A stretch of 64,000 nt of DNA from Hydrogenophaga sp. (GTDB lineage: Bacteria > Pseudomonadota > Gammaproteobacteria > Burkholderiales > Burkholderiaceae_C), in assembly GCA_011391595.1 (NCBI GenBank), contig JAABQG010000016.1, forward strand, positions 1-64,000. The letters are read 5' to 3'. Under the pieces are notes generated by a model. That model was not told the origin of the DNA and searched no databases. It saw only the letters and a program-made list of their open reading frames with translations. A program made the translations under genes and the position numbers. Shown piece after piece: positions 18,225 to 27,368 of this stretch; position 1 is the stretch's first letter, and every line of letters begins with the position of its first letter.

Positions 18225-18863
18225 ATGCTGAACTACCTCACCGTCCCCGTCACGCCTTTCCAGCAGAACTGCTCCATCGTCTGGTGCAACGAGACCCTGA
18301 AGGCCGCCGTGATCGACCCGGGGGGTGACCTCGACCTGTTGCTGGCCGCGGTGGCGCGCTTGGGTGTGAAGCTGGAGCAGATCTGGCTGACGCACGCGCA
18401 CATCGACCACGCCGGCGGCACGGCCGAGCTGGCCAGGAAGCTGGACCTGCCCATCATCGGCCCGCACCCGGCCGACCAGTTCTGGATCGACGGCCTGCCT
18501 CAGCAGGGCCGGATGTTCGGCCTGCCCCATGCCGACGCCTTCACGCCCACGCGCTGGCTCGCCGACGGCGATACGGTGCGCATCGGCAACTGCACGCTGA
18601 ACGTACGCCACTGTCCGGGCCACACGCCGGGCCACGTTGTTTTTCATTCCCCGGAGGCCCAGCGCGCGTTCGTCGGTGACGTGCTGTTTGCCGGATCGAT
18701 CGGCCGCACCGACTTCCCGCAAGGCGACCATGACACGCTGATTGCCAGCATCACGCAGCGACTTTGGCCGATGGGCAACGACACGGTGTTCATTCCCGGT
18801 CACGGCCCAGAGAGCACCTTCGGTCGTGAACGCAAGGTCAACCCCTACGTGGCCGGGACCTGA
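18225..18863 (+). CDS. MBL-fold hydrolase, glyoxalase II-like
   Basis: A 212-residue metallo-beta-lactamase-fold enzyme. THAHIDHAGG is the THxHxDHxG zinc motif, HCPGHTPGHVVFH gives the third metal ligand, and GDVLFAGSIGRTD and FIPGHGPES complete the set. The short length places it with YcbL-type glyoxalase II-like thioesterases. A TTG at 18216 could also start it, but ATG 18225 is better. The neighbouring M48 gene is convergent, 10 bp away. Confidence 0.9.
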   Translation: MLNYLTVPVTPFQQNCSIVWCNETLKAAVIDPGGDLDLLLAAVARLGVKLEQIWLTHAHIDHAGGTAELARKLDLPIIGPHPADQFWIDGLPQQGRMFGLPHADAFTPTRWLADGDTVRIGNCTLNVRHCPGHTPGHVVFHSPEAQRAFVGDVLFAGSIGRTDFPQGDHDTLIASITQRLWPMGNDTVFIPGHGPESTFGRERKVNPYVAGT

Positions 18864-18872
18864 GCGATACGC

Positions 18873-19736
18873 TCAGCCGCGCTGCGCCTGCTGGTACAGC
18901 GTCTGCACCTTCGGCACGTTGGCTTCGAGCTGCTTGATGCGCTCGGGGCCGGCCGGGTGGGTGGACAGGAAGCCGGGGCCGCCAGAGCCGCTGTTGGCGG
19001 CCATCATCTTCTTCCACAGATTGACACTGGCCTCGGGCTGGTAGGCACCGCGCGCCGCGATCTCCAGGCCGACCAGGTCGGCCTCGGTTTCATCGTCGCG
19101 GCTGTACTTGAGGGTCAGCAGCTGGCTGCCGAGACCAGCCGCCAGATCACCCACCTGCCCCAGCCCCAGCAATTGCGCACCGAGGCGCAAACCGATGTCT
19201 GTGGCCTGGCTCTTTGCCAGTCGGGCCCGGGCATGCTCGCGCAACGCGTGGGCCATTTCGTGACCCATGACCATTGCGGCCTCGTCGTCGGTCAGCTTGA
19301 GGTTGTCAAGGATGCCGGTGTAAAACGCGATCTTGCCGCCGGGCATGCACCAGGCATTGACCTGCTTGCTGCCGATCAGGTTGACTTCCCATTGCCAGCC
19401 GCTCGCGCGCGGGTTCCATTGGCCGGTGTACGGAATCAACTTGGCGGCCATGGTGCGCAGGCGCCGCAGCTGGGGGTGATTGTCCGGGGCCAGCGCCCCT
19501 TTGGCCCTAGCCTCGGCGAGCACCTGCGCATACTGTTGGGTGGCCGAGCGCTCCAGCATTTCAGCGGGCACCAGCTTGCGCATGCTGGACGCGCCGCCGA
19601 CGTCCACCTGGGCAAGCACCGGCGCTGCGGTTGCCGCAGCGGCCGCAAGCAGAAAGGCGCGACGCGGCGCCCACGGGGAGTGTTCAGAGGCGCCCGTCAA
19701 GGCACCATGAGTTTTAGCGTCGCAGATCCAGCACAT
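18873..19736 (-). CDS. M48-family metalloprotease
   Basis: Zinc peptidase of 287 residues. HEMAH at 159-163 is the HExxH site; the third ligand lies in DETEADLVGLEIAARG. LSTHPAGPERIKQL near the C-terminus is typical of secreted Oma1/YcaL-like M48 proteins. A twin-arginine-like export signal (WAPRRAFLLAAAAATAAPVLA) follows an unusual Cys-containing leader MCWICDAK. Probably periplasmic and involved in envelope protein quality control; the target is unknown. Confidence 0.88.
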   Translation of the reverse strand: MCWICDAKTHGALTGASEHSPWAPRRAFLLAAAAATAAPVLAQVDVGGASSMRKLVPAEMLERSATQQYAQVLAEARAKGALAPDNHPQLRRLRTMAAKLIPYTGQWNPRASGWQWEVNLIGSKQVNAWCMPGGKIAFYTGILDNLKLTDDEAAMVMGHEMAHALREHARARLAKSQATDIGLRLGAQLLGLGQVGDLAAGLGSQLLTLKYSRDDETEADLVGLEIAARGAYQPEASVNLWKKMMAANSGSGGPGFLSTHPAGPERIKQLEANVPKVQTLYQQAQRG

Positions 19737-19844
19737 AGTGGGGGTGAATAATAGTCAGAATGAAAAGTCCGTGTTTCCTCAACGCCGGTTGAGTTCGCCA
19801 CGGTGACACCTCCAACTTAAATGGGCCTTAAACGGCCTTGCCAG

Positions 19845-21245
19845 ATGCCAGAACCTGCCACCGTCGCCGTCACCCCGTCCGAATCTGCGACACCCGCGCC
19901 TCGCTCGTGGCTGGAGGCCTTGCGCGTCTACCTGGAACCGTCGAGCTTGCGCATGCTCACGCTCGGCTTCTCCGCGGGCCTTCCGCTACTGCTGGTGCTG
20001 GGCACATTGAGCTTCCGGCTTCGAGAGGCCGGCATCGACCGCAGCACGATCGGCTACCTGAGCTGGGTCGGGCTGGCCTACGGCTTCAAGTGGGTCTGGG
20101 CGCCACTGGTGGACCGCCTGCCGATCCCAGGGCTCACGCGCGCGCTGGGCCGCCGGCGAAGCTGGTTGTTGCTGTCACAGGCGGCGATCATCGCGGGGCT
20201 GGTGGGCATGGCCCTGGCGGACCCGCGCCTGACGCTCGGGCCGATCGTCTGGTGCGCAATGGCTGTGGCTTTTGGCTCGGCCACGCAGGACATCGCGCTG
20301 GACGCCTTCCGCATCGAATCCGCCGACATCAACCGGCAGGCCGCGCTGGCCGCCAGCTACCAGACCGGCTACCGGCTGGCCATGATCTGGGCCGGCGCGG
20401 GGGTGTTGTGGATCGCCGCGCGCGCGGAAGTGGCTCCCGCCGTGCAGGTCGTGGGGCAACTCGCGGCCCAGGCGGGTTTGATGTACCAGAACGAGGCCTG
20501 GCGCACCGCTTACCTGGTGATGGCCGCGTCAATGAGCGTGGGCGTGATCACGGTGCTGTTCTCGCGCGAACCTGCCCGGATCGAGTTGCCGCCCGCCAAG
20601 GACGCCGCGGAATGGTTGAAGGCCGCACTGGTGGAGCCCTTTGCCGACTTTATCGGCCGCTACCGGTGGCAGGCCGCATTGATTCTGGGGCTGATCGCCG
20701 TGTACCGCATCAGCGACGTGGTGATGGGCATCATGGCCAACCCGTTTTACGTGGACATGGGTTACACCAAGGACGAGGTGGCCGCCGTGACCAAGGTCTA
20801 CGGCGTGATCATGACGCTGCTGGGCGCCTTCATCGGCGGCGTGCTGTCGATGCGCCTGGGCGTCATGCGCATCCTGATGCTGGGCGCGGTGCTGAGCGCG
20901 GCCACCAACCTGCTGTTTGCCTGGCTGGCGGCGCGCGGGCACGACGTGACGGCACTGATCTTCGTGGTCTCGGCCGACAACCTGGCCAGCGGTATCGCCT
21001 CGGCCGCGTTCATCGCCTACCTGTCAGGGCTGACCAACGTGAGCTACTCGGCCACGCAGTACGCCCTGTTCAGCTCGATGATGCTGCTGCTGCCGAAGTT
21101 CATCGCGGGCTTTTCGGGCGACTTCGTCAATGCCCATGGTTATGCAAATTTCTTTACGGCGACCGCGCTGCTGGGCGCGCCAGTGCTGGTGCTGGTGTGG
21201 CTGGCCTCCCGGGTGACTCCCGTGGAAAAAAATCCATCAAAATAG
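19845..21245 (+). CDS. ampG: AmpG-like MFS transporter (muropeptide permease family)
   Basis: Inner-membrane transporter of about 466 residues with roughly 12 hydrophobic segments. GSATQDIALDAFRIES, FKWVWAPLVDR and GRRRSWLLLSQ are hallmarks of AmpG, which imports anhydromuropeptides for peptidoglycan recycling. ATG 19845 was chosen; ATG 19821 in frame adds eight residues and neither has a good ribosome-binding site. The last residues (KNPSK) and the stop are contributed by a dispersed repeat that it shares with the convergent acyl-CoA ligase. Confidence 0.88.
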   Translation: MPEPATVAVTPSESATPAPRSWLEALRVYLEPSSLRMLTLGFSAGLPLLLVLGTLSFRLREAGIDRSTIGYLSWVGLAYGFKWVWAPLVDRLPIPGLTRALGRRRSWLLLSQAAIIAGLVGMALADPRLTLGPIVWCAMAVAFGSATQDIALDAFRIESADINRQAALAASYQTGYRLAMIWAGAGVLWIAARAEVAPAVQVVGQLAAQAGLMYQNEAWRTAYLVMAASMSVGVITVLFSREPARIELPPAKDAAEWLKAALVEPFADFIGRYRWQAALILGLIAVYRISDVVMGIMANPFYVDMGYTKDEVAAVTKVYGVIMTLLGAFIGGVLSMRLGVMRILMLGAVLSAATNLLFAWLAARGHDVTALIFVVSADNLASGIASAAFIAYLSGLTNVSYSATQYALFSSMMLLLPKFIAGFSGDFVNAHGYANFFTATALLGAPVLVLVWLASRVTPVEKNPSK

Positions 21246-21291
21246 CAAGTATCCATCGTCAAAACGTCATAGGTCGCTATTATTTTTGAAC
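21233..21291. repeat. Dispersed repeat copy G between convergent genes
   Basis: Matches the family core (CCATCGTCAAAACGTCAT then GTCGCTATTATTTTTGA). It overlaps the 3' ends of both convergent genes: the stop and last codons of ampG on one side, and the final about six residues and stop of the acyl-CoA ligase on the other. Confidence 0.65.
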
Positions 21292-22871
21292 TCGCCTGGG
21301 CGGAGCATCGGCAAATCGCCCGGGTCGCTGCGCGATGGTCCGGCCACGTCCAACACCTGACGCGCCAGCGCCGCCTTCTGCACCTTGCCCAAAGCCGTGC
21401 GCGGCAGGGCGTCCAGGCGCACCCAGCGGCGCGGCAGCTTGTAGCGGGCTATGTGCCCACGCAGGAAATCCGACAGTGTCTGCTCCCAGTTCAGTAGCGA
21501 ATCAATACCGTCTGACGCAGGAACAACGCCGCTTTGAGTCTTGAAAACCAGCACCGCGACCAAAACCTCGCCCCACCGTGCGTCCGGCAGGCCCAGCACG
21601 GCGCAGTCGGCTACCAGCGGGTGGCTGGCCAGCAGGTGTTCGATCTCGGCGGGGTAGATGTTCTCGCCACCCGAAATGACCATGTCCTTGGCGCGGCCCA
21701 CCACGGTGAAGCTGCCGTCCGTCGCCTGGCGTGCCCGATCGCCGCTGTGGAACCAGCCGTCTGCGTCCACTGCCGGCTGGTCGGGCCAGTAGCTGCGCAC
21801 CACGCTCGGCGCACGCAACAACAGTTCGCCAACGCCGTCCTGCAGATCCGCGAGGCGAACCTCCACGCCGCGTGCCGGCCAGCCGCAGGAACCGGCGTGC
21901 GTCATTGCATGCTGCGCATCCAGCGCAATCGAAAACGGTCCGGTTTCTGTCGCACCATAGACATTGCACACGGGCAGGCCCCGCGCATGCAACGCCGTCA
22001 CCAGCGCGGCCGGAATCAGGCTGGAGCCGGCCCAGACGGCGCGCAGGCACGACAGGTCGGTCGCGGCCCAGGCCGGGTGTTCGATCAGCGCCTTCATCGT
22101 GGCAGGCACCTGCAGGGTAAGCGTGGGGCGGTCCTGCGCGATGGCCGCCAGCGTGGCGCCAGCCTCGAACCGGGCGTGCAGAATGACCGCCGCGCCGGCA
22201 AACAGCGCCGGCAGGGTCTGGATGCACAGGCCGCCGACATGGAACATTGGCAGCACGGTCAGCACCACGTCGGCGGACGTCAGCCCCTGCGCGGCGCAAG
22301 CGGCCACCATGTTGGCCAGCAGGTTGGCGTGCGTATGGACCGCCCCTTTGGGCAGCCCGGTGGTACCCGAGGTGTAGACCAGCAACGCCGGGCTGTCAGG
22401 GGTGGCGCGCGCCGGCCCGTCTCCGGGTGCGTGCGTGGCGATCAGCCTGTCGATCGCGTGGGCGGGAATGCCCGCCGCCCGGGCCAGCGCATCCCCGGCA
22501 TCGGCCCATGCAGCGTCGTGGACTACGTAAAGCGGCGTGCAGTCGGCCAGCACGGCCTGCCACTCGGCTGGCGCGAGGCGAAAATTCAGCGGCACCAGCA
22601 CCGCACCGATTCGCGCCAGTGCGAACAGCAGTGTGATCTGGTCGGGGTGGTTCAACCCAAGGTAGGCCACCCGGTCCCCCGGTCGCACACCCCATTCATG
22701 CCAGAGCCGTGCCGCCGCACGCGCGGTGCGACGCATAAGCTTGCCGTAACCGAAGCAGCGGCCCTCGAACTGCAGGGCGGGTGCATCCGGGCGGTCGCGG
22801 TGGTGGCGGGCCAGAACATCGCCGAGGACAAGGGGGTCAACCGGTTCAGCAACCCCGGGCGCCATGTTCAT
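21267..22871 (-). CDS. AMP-dependent acyl-CoA synthetase/ligase
   Basis: ANL-superfamily enzyme of 534 residues activating a carboxylic acid to its CoA thioester. P-loop YTSGTTGLPKG is at 166-176; NVYGATETGPF, GWFHSGDRA and KDMVISGGENIYPAEIE follow; the C-terminal catalytic Lys is in PRTALGKVQK. The substrate is not determined. Between VAVLVFKTQ and LSDFLRGHIARYKLP lie extra residues (about 450-464) encoded by a degenerate copy of the dispersed repeat. The final FKNNSDL comes from another copy. The gene is divergent from the two-component system. Confidence 0.9.
   Translation of the reverse strand: MNMAPGVAEPVDPLVLGDVLARHHRDRPDAPALQFEGRCFGYGKLMRRTARAAARLWHEWGVRPGDRVAYLGLNHPDQITLLFALARIGAVLVPLNFRLAPAEWQAVLADCTPLYVVHDAAWADAGDALARAAGIPAHAIDRLIATHAPGDGPARATPDSPALLVYTSGTTGLPKGAVHTHANLLANMVAACAAQGLTSADVVLTVLPMFHVGGLCIQTLPALFAGAAVILHARFEAGATLAAIAQDRPTLTLQVPATMKALIEHPAWAATDLSCLRAVWAGSSLIPAALVTALHARGLPVCNVYGATETGPFSIALDAQHAMTHAGSCGWPARGVEVRLADLQDGVGELLLRAPSVVRSYWPDQPAVDADGWFHSGDRARQATDGSFTVVGRAKDMVISGGENIYPAEIEHLLASHPLVADCAVLGLPDARWGEVLVAVLVFKTQSGVVPASDGIDSLLNWEQTLSDFLRGHIARYKLPRRWVRLDALPRTALGKVQKAALARQVLDVAGPSRSDPGDLPMLRPGEFKNNSDL
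21482..21524 (-). repeat. Degenerate dispersed repeat copy I inside acyl-CoA ligase gene
   Basis: On the minus strand TTCCTGCGTCAGACGGT is followed by ATTGATTCGCTA, aligning with the family core CCCAGCGTCAAATGGTC...TTAGCTATC. It is read in frame as VVPASDGIDSLLNW. Similarity is partial. Confidence 0.45.
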
Positions 22872-23059
22872 GCTTGATTTCTTTTCTGCAATTTAGGGCA
22901 ATCCAACACATTGAGCCCGCCTGACGGGACTTCCGAAGGCGCGTGACCGCCGCCAGAGGGAACTGGTGCGCCATTTACGCAACTTTACCGCTGGTTCAAG
23001 TCCTCGCAGCCTCTGGAGCGCACCATGTCGGTCATGACAGCCCTGATTACACTGCGCGC

Positions 23060-23764
23060 ATGAGCTCCAAACTGCTGATGATCGAGGATGACAGCCGCCT
23101 GGCCGCCATGGTGGGCGAGTACCTGAGCCAGTCTGGCTTTGTTTTCGCGCACGCAGTGGACGGCTTGGGCGGACTGGCGCAGTTGCAGGCGCATCCAGCG
23201 GATCTGGTGATCCTGGACTTGATGCTGCCCGACATCGACGGACTGGACGTGTGCCGGCGCATCCGTTCGCTGCCGGGTGACCTGGCCAGCACGCCCATCC
23301 TGATGCTGACCGCCAAGGGCGACCCGATGGACCGCATCATCGGTCTGGAGCTTGGCGCCGACGACTATCTGCCCAAGCCCTTCGAGCCGCGCGAGCTGCT
23401 GGCGCGCATCCGCGCCGTGCTGCGCCGCCGCGTTGACGGACCGTCGGCGTCGGCCAAGCTGATGCGTTTTGGCAGCCTGGAGATCGACCGTGACGCGCGC
23501 AAGGTGACGGTGGACGGCGCAGACTGCGAGCTGACTTCCTACCAGTTCGACCTGCTGGTGGCGCTGGCCGAACGTGCCGGCCGCGTACTGACCCGCGACC
23601 AGATCATGGAGGCCGTGCGCGGACGCGAGCTGGAAGCCTTCGACCGCTCCATCGACGTGCACATGGGGCGCATCCGTGCGGTGATCGAGGTGGATGCCAA
23701 GGCGCCCAAGCGCATCCTGACGGTGCGCGGGGTGGGCTATGTGTTTGCCCGGCAGCAAGACTGA
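23060..23764 (+). CDS. OmpR/PhoB-family response regulator
   Basis: A 234-residue two-domain regulator. The receiver domain has the acidic pair at Glu9-Asp11, phospho-acceptor Asp53, Thr84 and Lys106 (YLPKPFEP). The C-terminal winged helix runs from about 135, with LTSYQFDLLVALAERAGRVL and RSIDVHMGRIR. ATG 23060 fits the receiver-domain start; the 39 in-frame codons upstream look non-coding. The kinase gene follows after 5 bp. The closest layouts are RstA/CpxR/OmpR-type envelope systems. Confidence 0.93.
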   Translation: MSSKLLMIEDDSRLAAMVGEYLSQSGFVFAHAVDGLGGLAQLQAHPADLVILDLMLPDIDGLDVCRRIRSLPGDLASTPILMLTAKGDPMDRIIGLELGADDYLPKPFEPRELLARIRAVLRRRVDGPSASAKLMRFGSLEIDRDARKVTVDGADCELTSYQFDLLVALAERAGRVLTRDQIMEAVRGRELEAFDRSIDVHMGRIRAVIEVDAKAPKRILTVRGVGYVFARQQD

Positions 23765-23769
23765 ACGGA

Positions 23770-25017
23770 ATGGCCTTTTTTTCTGCCTTCTCTCGCCGCC
23801 TGTACCTGCGCATCTGGTTGGCCGTCGTGGCCGGCGTGGCGGTGCTGACGCTGGTGGTCGGCTGGGCCTGGCGCGTGGCCGCCGAGCACAACACGCCGGC
23901 GCCCGCGCCGCGCGAGATCATTGTGCGCAATGCCGCGGGCGACGTGATCGGTTCAGCCAGCGCGCAACCCGGCTACCGGCCTGGCATGGGACTGGAATTC
24001 GCCGTGACGCTGGCGGACGGCCAGACGCTGATTCTTCAGTTGCCACCGCGGCAGCGTCGCATGCAGGGCGCGGGGCCACCGCCCGCTCCGGAGCCAGCGC
24101 CCTACTGGACGCGCGCGCCCTACGGTTTTCTCTGGCTGCTGGCGGTGGTGGGCATCGCGGTGGCCCTGGGCGTCTACCCCATCGTGCGCCGACTGACGCA
24201 GCGGCTCGAAGCGCTGCAACGCGGCGTGCAACGCTGGGGCGACGGCGACCTGTCGACGCGCGTGCCGGTGCAGGGCGAAGACGAGGTCGCCGACCTGTCC
24301 GCGCGTTTCAACACGGCGGCCCAGCGCATCGAGACGCTCATGGCTTCCCAGCAGCAATTGCTTGCCTCGCAGAAGTCGCTGCTGGCCAACGCCTCGCACG
24401 AACTGCGCTCCCCGCTCGCGCGCATCCGCATGGGCATGGAATTGATGGGCACCCAGCCCGGGCCCGTCTTCCGTGAGGAAATCTCACGCAACATCGACGA
24501 GTTGAACCAGTTGATTGATGAAATCCTGCTGGCCAGCCGGCTTGATGCGCGCGAAGCCGACATGGGCACGGTGGAGGCGATCGACCTGCTGGGTCTGGCG
24601 GTTGAAGAAAGCGCCCGCGCAGGCGCAGAGATGGAACTGGCGGATGGCCTGGAGCACCTGGTGGTCCCGGGCGTGGCCAAGCTGCTGCGCCGGCTGGTGC
24701 GCAACCTGCTGGAGAACGCACGCCGCTATGGCGGCACGGCGGGTGCGACCGGCGTCACTGTGATCGTCGGCCGGGTGGGCGACGATGCCATGTTGCAGGT
24801 GTGTGACCGGGGGCCCGGCATTCCGCCGGACCTACGCGAACGGATCTTCGAGCCGTTTTACCGGCTACCCGGTGCCAGCGAACGCGAGGGCGGCGTCGGG
24901 CTGGGTCTGGCGTTGGTGAAATCGATTGCCGAACGCCATGGCGGGTCAGTGCGTTGCGAGGGGCGCGAAGGCGGCGGGGCGTGTTTCACGGTTCGGCTAC
25001 CAGGAGCCTCGGCCTGA
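23770..25017 (+). CDS. HAMP-domain sensor histidine kinase
   Basis: Inner-membrane kinase of 415 residues partnering the adjacent regulator. TM1 (about 15-35) and TM2 (about 118-139) flank a short periplasmic domain of about 80 residues; HAMP spans about 140-192. The H-box is ASHELRSPLARIR with His210. NLLENARRYG (N-box), GPGIP and GVGLGLALVK (G-boxes) give an intact ATPase domain. The Pro-rich end of the sensor domain (PPPAPEPAP) is notable. The signal is unknown. Confidence 0.92.
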   Translation: MAFFSAFSRRLYLRIWLAVVAGVAVLTLVVGWAWRVAAEHNTPAPAPREIIVRNAAGDVIGSASAQPGYRPGMGLEFAVTLADGQTLILQLPPRQRRMQGAGPPPAPEPAPYWTRAPYGFLWLLAVVGIAVALGVYPIVRRLTQRLEALQRGVQRWGDGDLSTRVPVQGEDEVADLSARFNTAAQRIETLMASQQQLLASQKSLLANASHELRSPLARIRMGMELMGTQPGPVFREEISRNIDELNQLIDEILLASRLDAREADMGTVEAIDLLGLAVEESARAGAEMELADGLEHLVVPGVAKLLRRLVRNLLENARRYGGTAGATGVTVIVGRVGDDAMLQVCDRGPGIPPDLRERIFEPFYRLPGASEREGGVGLGLALVKSIAERHGGSVRCEGREGGGACFTVRLPGASA

Positions 25018-25072
25018 CGGGCCGACCGCTTTCAAGCCATCCGACCCGGCTCCAGGTCCAGCCACGACGCGA

Positions 25073-26053
25073 CTATTTCAGCCAGGGCAGGGCTTTGGGG
25101 CTGGCGCTCATTGCCGGGGCCGCCGGGTTGAGGATTTCCCCGTCCAGAATGCGCGCGTATTTTTCGAGATAGCCCTGCGCCATGGTCGCCGCGCTGAAAT
25201 GCTGGACGGCCTGAACGTGGCAGGCCCGTGCGTCGAACTGCCGTGCGCGAACGGCCTCGGCCAGCGCCGAACGGCTGGCAGAAAGCAACCCACAGTCCGG
25301 GGGAACCAGCTCAGGCAGGGCGCCATACGGCGTGGCAAAAACCGGGCAGCCAAAGTACAGGCTTTCAATCACGGCCAGACCAAACGGCTCATGCCAGAGC
25401 ACAGGAAAAATCAGGCCGCGTGATGCGTTGAGCTGGTCCAGTTTCTGTTGCCCGCCCACCATGCCCGCGAATTGCACCCGCCGCGACCAGGTGAAACGCA
25501 AACCGCGCTTGATGTTCAGGCGTTCCCCGCCCATGACCAGCAGTTCGACGCCTGCGTCTTTTGCCACATCGATGGCGCCCTGGACGTTCTTGACGCGCCA
25601 GGCCGCCTTGCCCAGAAAATGAAAATAAAGGCGTGGCAGGCTGAAGTCGACCGGCCCATAGGCGTCCCAGTCAAGTCCGTTGTAAACATATTCATTTGAG
25701 CCATGGCGTTCGGCATGGTTTCTCGATACGAAGACCGTGTTGCGCGGCAAGGGATTGGCTTCAATGGAGTTGCCATGCTGCGTCACCAGGTACGGCAGGT
25801 CGATCTCGTCAGCACCTTCAGGGTTGAACTGGAAATGAACCAGGTCGATGCCCCCGGGAATCTGCTCGCGCCATCCCAGCCCCGGACGAATCGGAATGAC
25901 GCGCGCGAAGTCGCAACGGGACCCCTGCGGCACCAGATAGCTGACCTGATGGCCCATGCGAACCAGGCTCTTTCCAAGATCCCAGATGACCCGTTCGGTG
26001 CCGCCGTAGGCAACAACGGGGATGGGCGCCTTGTTGACAAACAGGATGTGCAT
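25073..26053 (-). CDS. Family 4 glycosyltransferase
   Basis: GT-B-fold transferase of 326 residues, somewhat short for GT4. The N-terminus (NKAPIPVVAYGGTERVIWDL) has the acceptor-domain glycine loop. The C-terminal domain carries HEPFGLAVIESLYFG, the EX7E nucleotide-sugar site. It is the last of four leftward genes with two GT2 enzymes and an O-antigen ligase, so it probably adds a sugar to lipopolysaccharide core or O-chain. Sugar specificity is unknown. Confidence 0.88.
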   Translation of the reverse strand: MHILFVNKAPIPVVAYGGTERVIWDLGKSLVRMGHQVSYLVPQGSRCDFARVIPIRPGLGWREQIPGGIDLVHFQFNPEGADEIDLPYLVTQHGNSIEANPLPRNTVFVSRNHAERHGSNEYVYNGLDWDAYGPVDFSLPRLYFHFLGKAAWRVKNVQGAIDVAKDAGVELLVMGGERLNIKRGLRFTWSRRVQFAGMVGGQQKLDQLNASRGLIFPVLWHEPFGLAVIESLYFGCPVFATPYGALPELVPPDCGLLSASRSALAEAVRARQFDARACHVQAVQHFSAATMAQGYLEKYARILDGEILNPAAPAMSASPKALPWLK

Positions 26054-26102
26054 GGGCCGCTGGCGTCTTGATGCGAATGAGCCTTGGAAGATGCCGCAGG
26101 AT

Positions 26103-27368
26103 TCAGAGGCGCTGTGTCAACGATCCCGAGCGGGCGCCTGCCCCCAGAAGGATCAATGCCACGGACAACGAAAGCATGATCGCATAGTAGTTGTGCGCCA
26201 GATTCACGTTGGTCAGGCTGGCCGTCGCATGAATGAACAGAACCCCCTGCACCTGCCTTGAGGCCACGGGGTCAGTCCGCCGGAGAAAGTAGGCAGCCGC
26301 TCCCAAGCCAGCGAGTACCGCGAGTATGGATGCCAGGCCCACCAGGCCGCCGTCCATCGCCGAATGCAGGTACTGGTTGTGCACGTGGCCCACGCTTCGC
26401 ACCGCCTTGAAACGCTCGCGCTCTGCCACCGGCAGTTCGGCGCCGGCGATCTTGATTCGCTTCAGGCGCTCGCTTCCCCCGATGCCGATCCAGGGGGACT
26501 CCTGAATACTCTGCCAGGCGAGTGTCCAGAGGTACACCCGCGCCCCCATGGAACTGTCGTAATTGCCGTCATGCTTCGCCATCACCACCTCATTCCAGCC
26601 CGCGCGCAAGCGCAGGGGGTCGCTGGGCAGCAAGGCTGAAGAGCTCAGCAAGCTGAAGCCGACGAGGCTCACCGCAGCGGCCTTTCTGAGGTTGAAATTC
26701 GCGTGCGACTTTTTCCACTTCGCTGCAGCCAGCCATGTTGCCCAAAGCAGAATGCCGAAGGCGCCGCGAGACTGGCTCAGGAAGATGGCGGCCAAGCCGG
26801 CTGCAATGGCCAGGAAATACCACTTGCGCTGGGCTGCTGAAATATCACCGCCCAAGACCGGAGGCAGCAAGACACAGAGTAAAAACGCCATGGAAACGGC
26901 CCAGGGAATGGCGTTGGAAGGCAGCATAAAGCGGTTAGGCACTGCGATCACCATCACGAGCCCGATCACACACGCCAGCGCCGTTGCAGGAAAGATGATG
27001 CCGCGCCATTTCTCGGGATCAGGCGCGCGCATCACGAGTTGGTGCGTCGCCACCGCACACAGCAGCAGGCGAAATTCGGCGTGAAGGGTATCGGGCCGGA
27101 TCGGCCAATACAGCCAGACGACTGTCGCCAGCGCAGCGCAGACCGCGCAGGCGGCGCCCCAGGCCTGGCTGGCCGCACCAGGCAGGTCTGACGCCGTCGC
27201 GCGTGGCAGCCTGAAATACGCCACGATGCCAGCAATACAGACGAGCAACCACGCAGCGCCCGCAATCTTGGCGTGGGCAGGCGAGAGCGCGATACCCAAC
27301 GCCAGCAGCGCCATCCAGGCATCCGCCTTATGGGTACGCAGGCCAGCCCAGACATCGGACACCCTCAT
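26103..27368 (-). CDS. O-antigen ligase family membrane protein
   Basis: Polytopic protein of 421 residues with about 10-12 hydrophobic helices and a large periplasmic loop containing RSVGHVHNQYLHSAMDGG, the conserved His motif of WaaL/Wzy_C proteins. ATG 27368 overlaps the upstream GT2 stop (ATGA), which decides the start. WaaL joins undecaprenyl-linked O-antigen to lipid A-core in the periplasm. WaaL and Wzy polymerases share this fold and cannot be firmly separated here. Confidence 0.85.
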   Translation of the reverse strand: MRVSDVWAGLRTHKADAWMALLALGIALSPAHAKIAGAAWLLVCIAGIVAYFRLPRATASDLPGAASQAWGAACAVCAALATVVWLYWPIRPDTLHAEFRLLLCAVATHQLVMRAPDPEKWRGIIFPATALACVIGLVMVIAVPNRFMLPSNAIPWAVSMAFLLCVLLPPVLGGDISAAQRKWYFLAIAAGLAAIFLSQSRGAFGILLWATWLAAAKWKKSHANFNLRKAAAVSLVGFSLLSSSALLPSDPLRLRAGWNEVVMAKHDGNYDSSMGARVYLWTLAWQSIQESPWIGIGGSERLKRIKIAGAELPVAERERFKAVRSVGHVHNQYLHSAMDGGLVGLASILAVLAGLGAAAYFLRRTDPVASRQVQGVLFIHATASLTNVNLAHNYYAIMLSLSVALILLGAGARSGSLTQRL

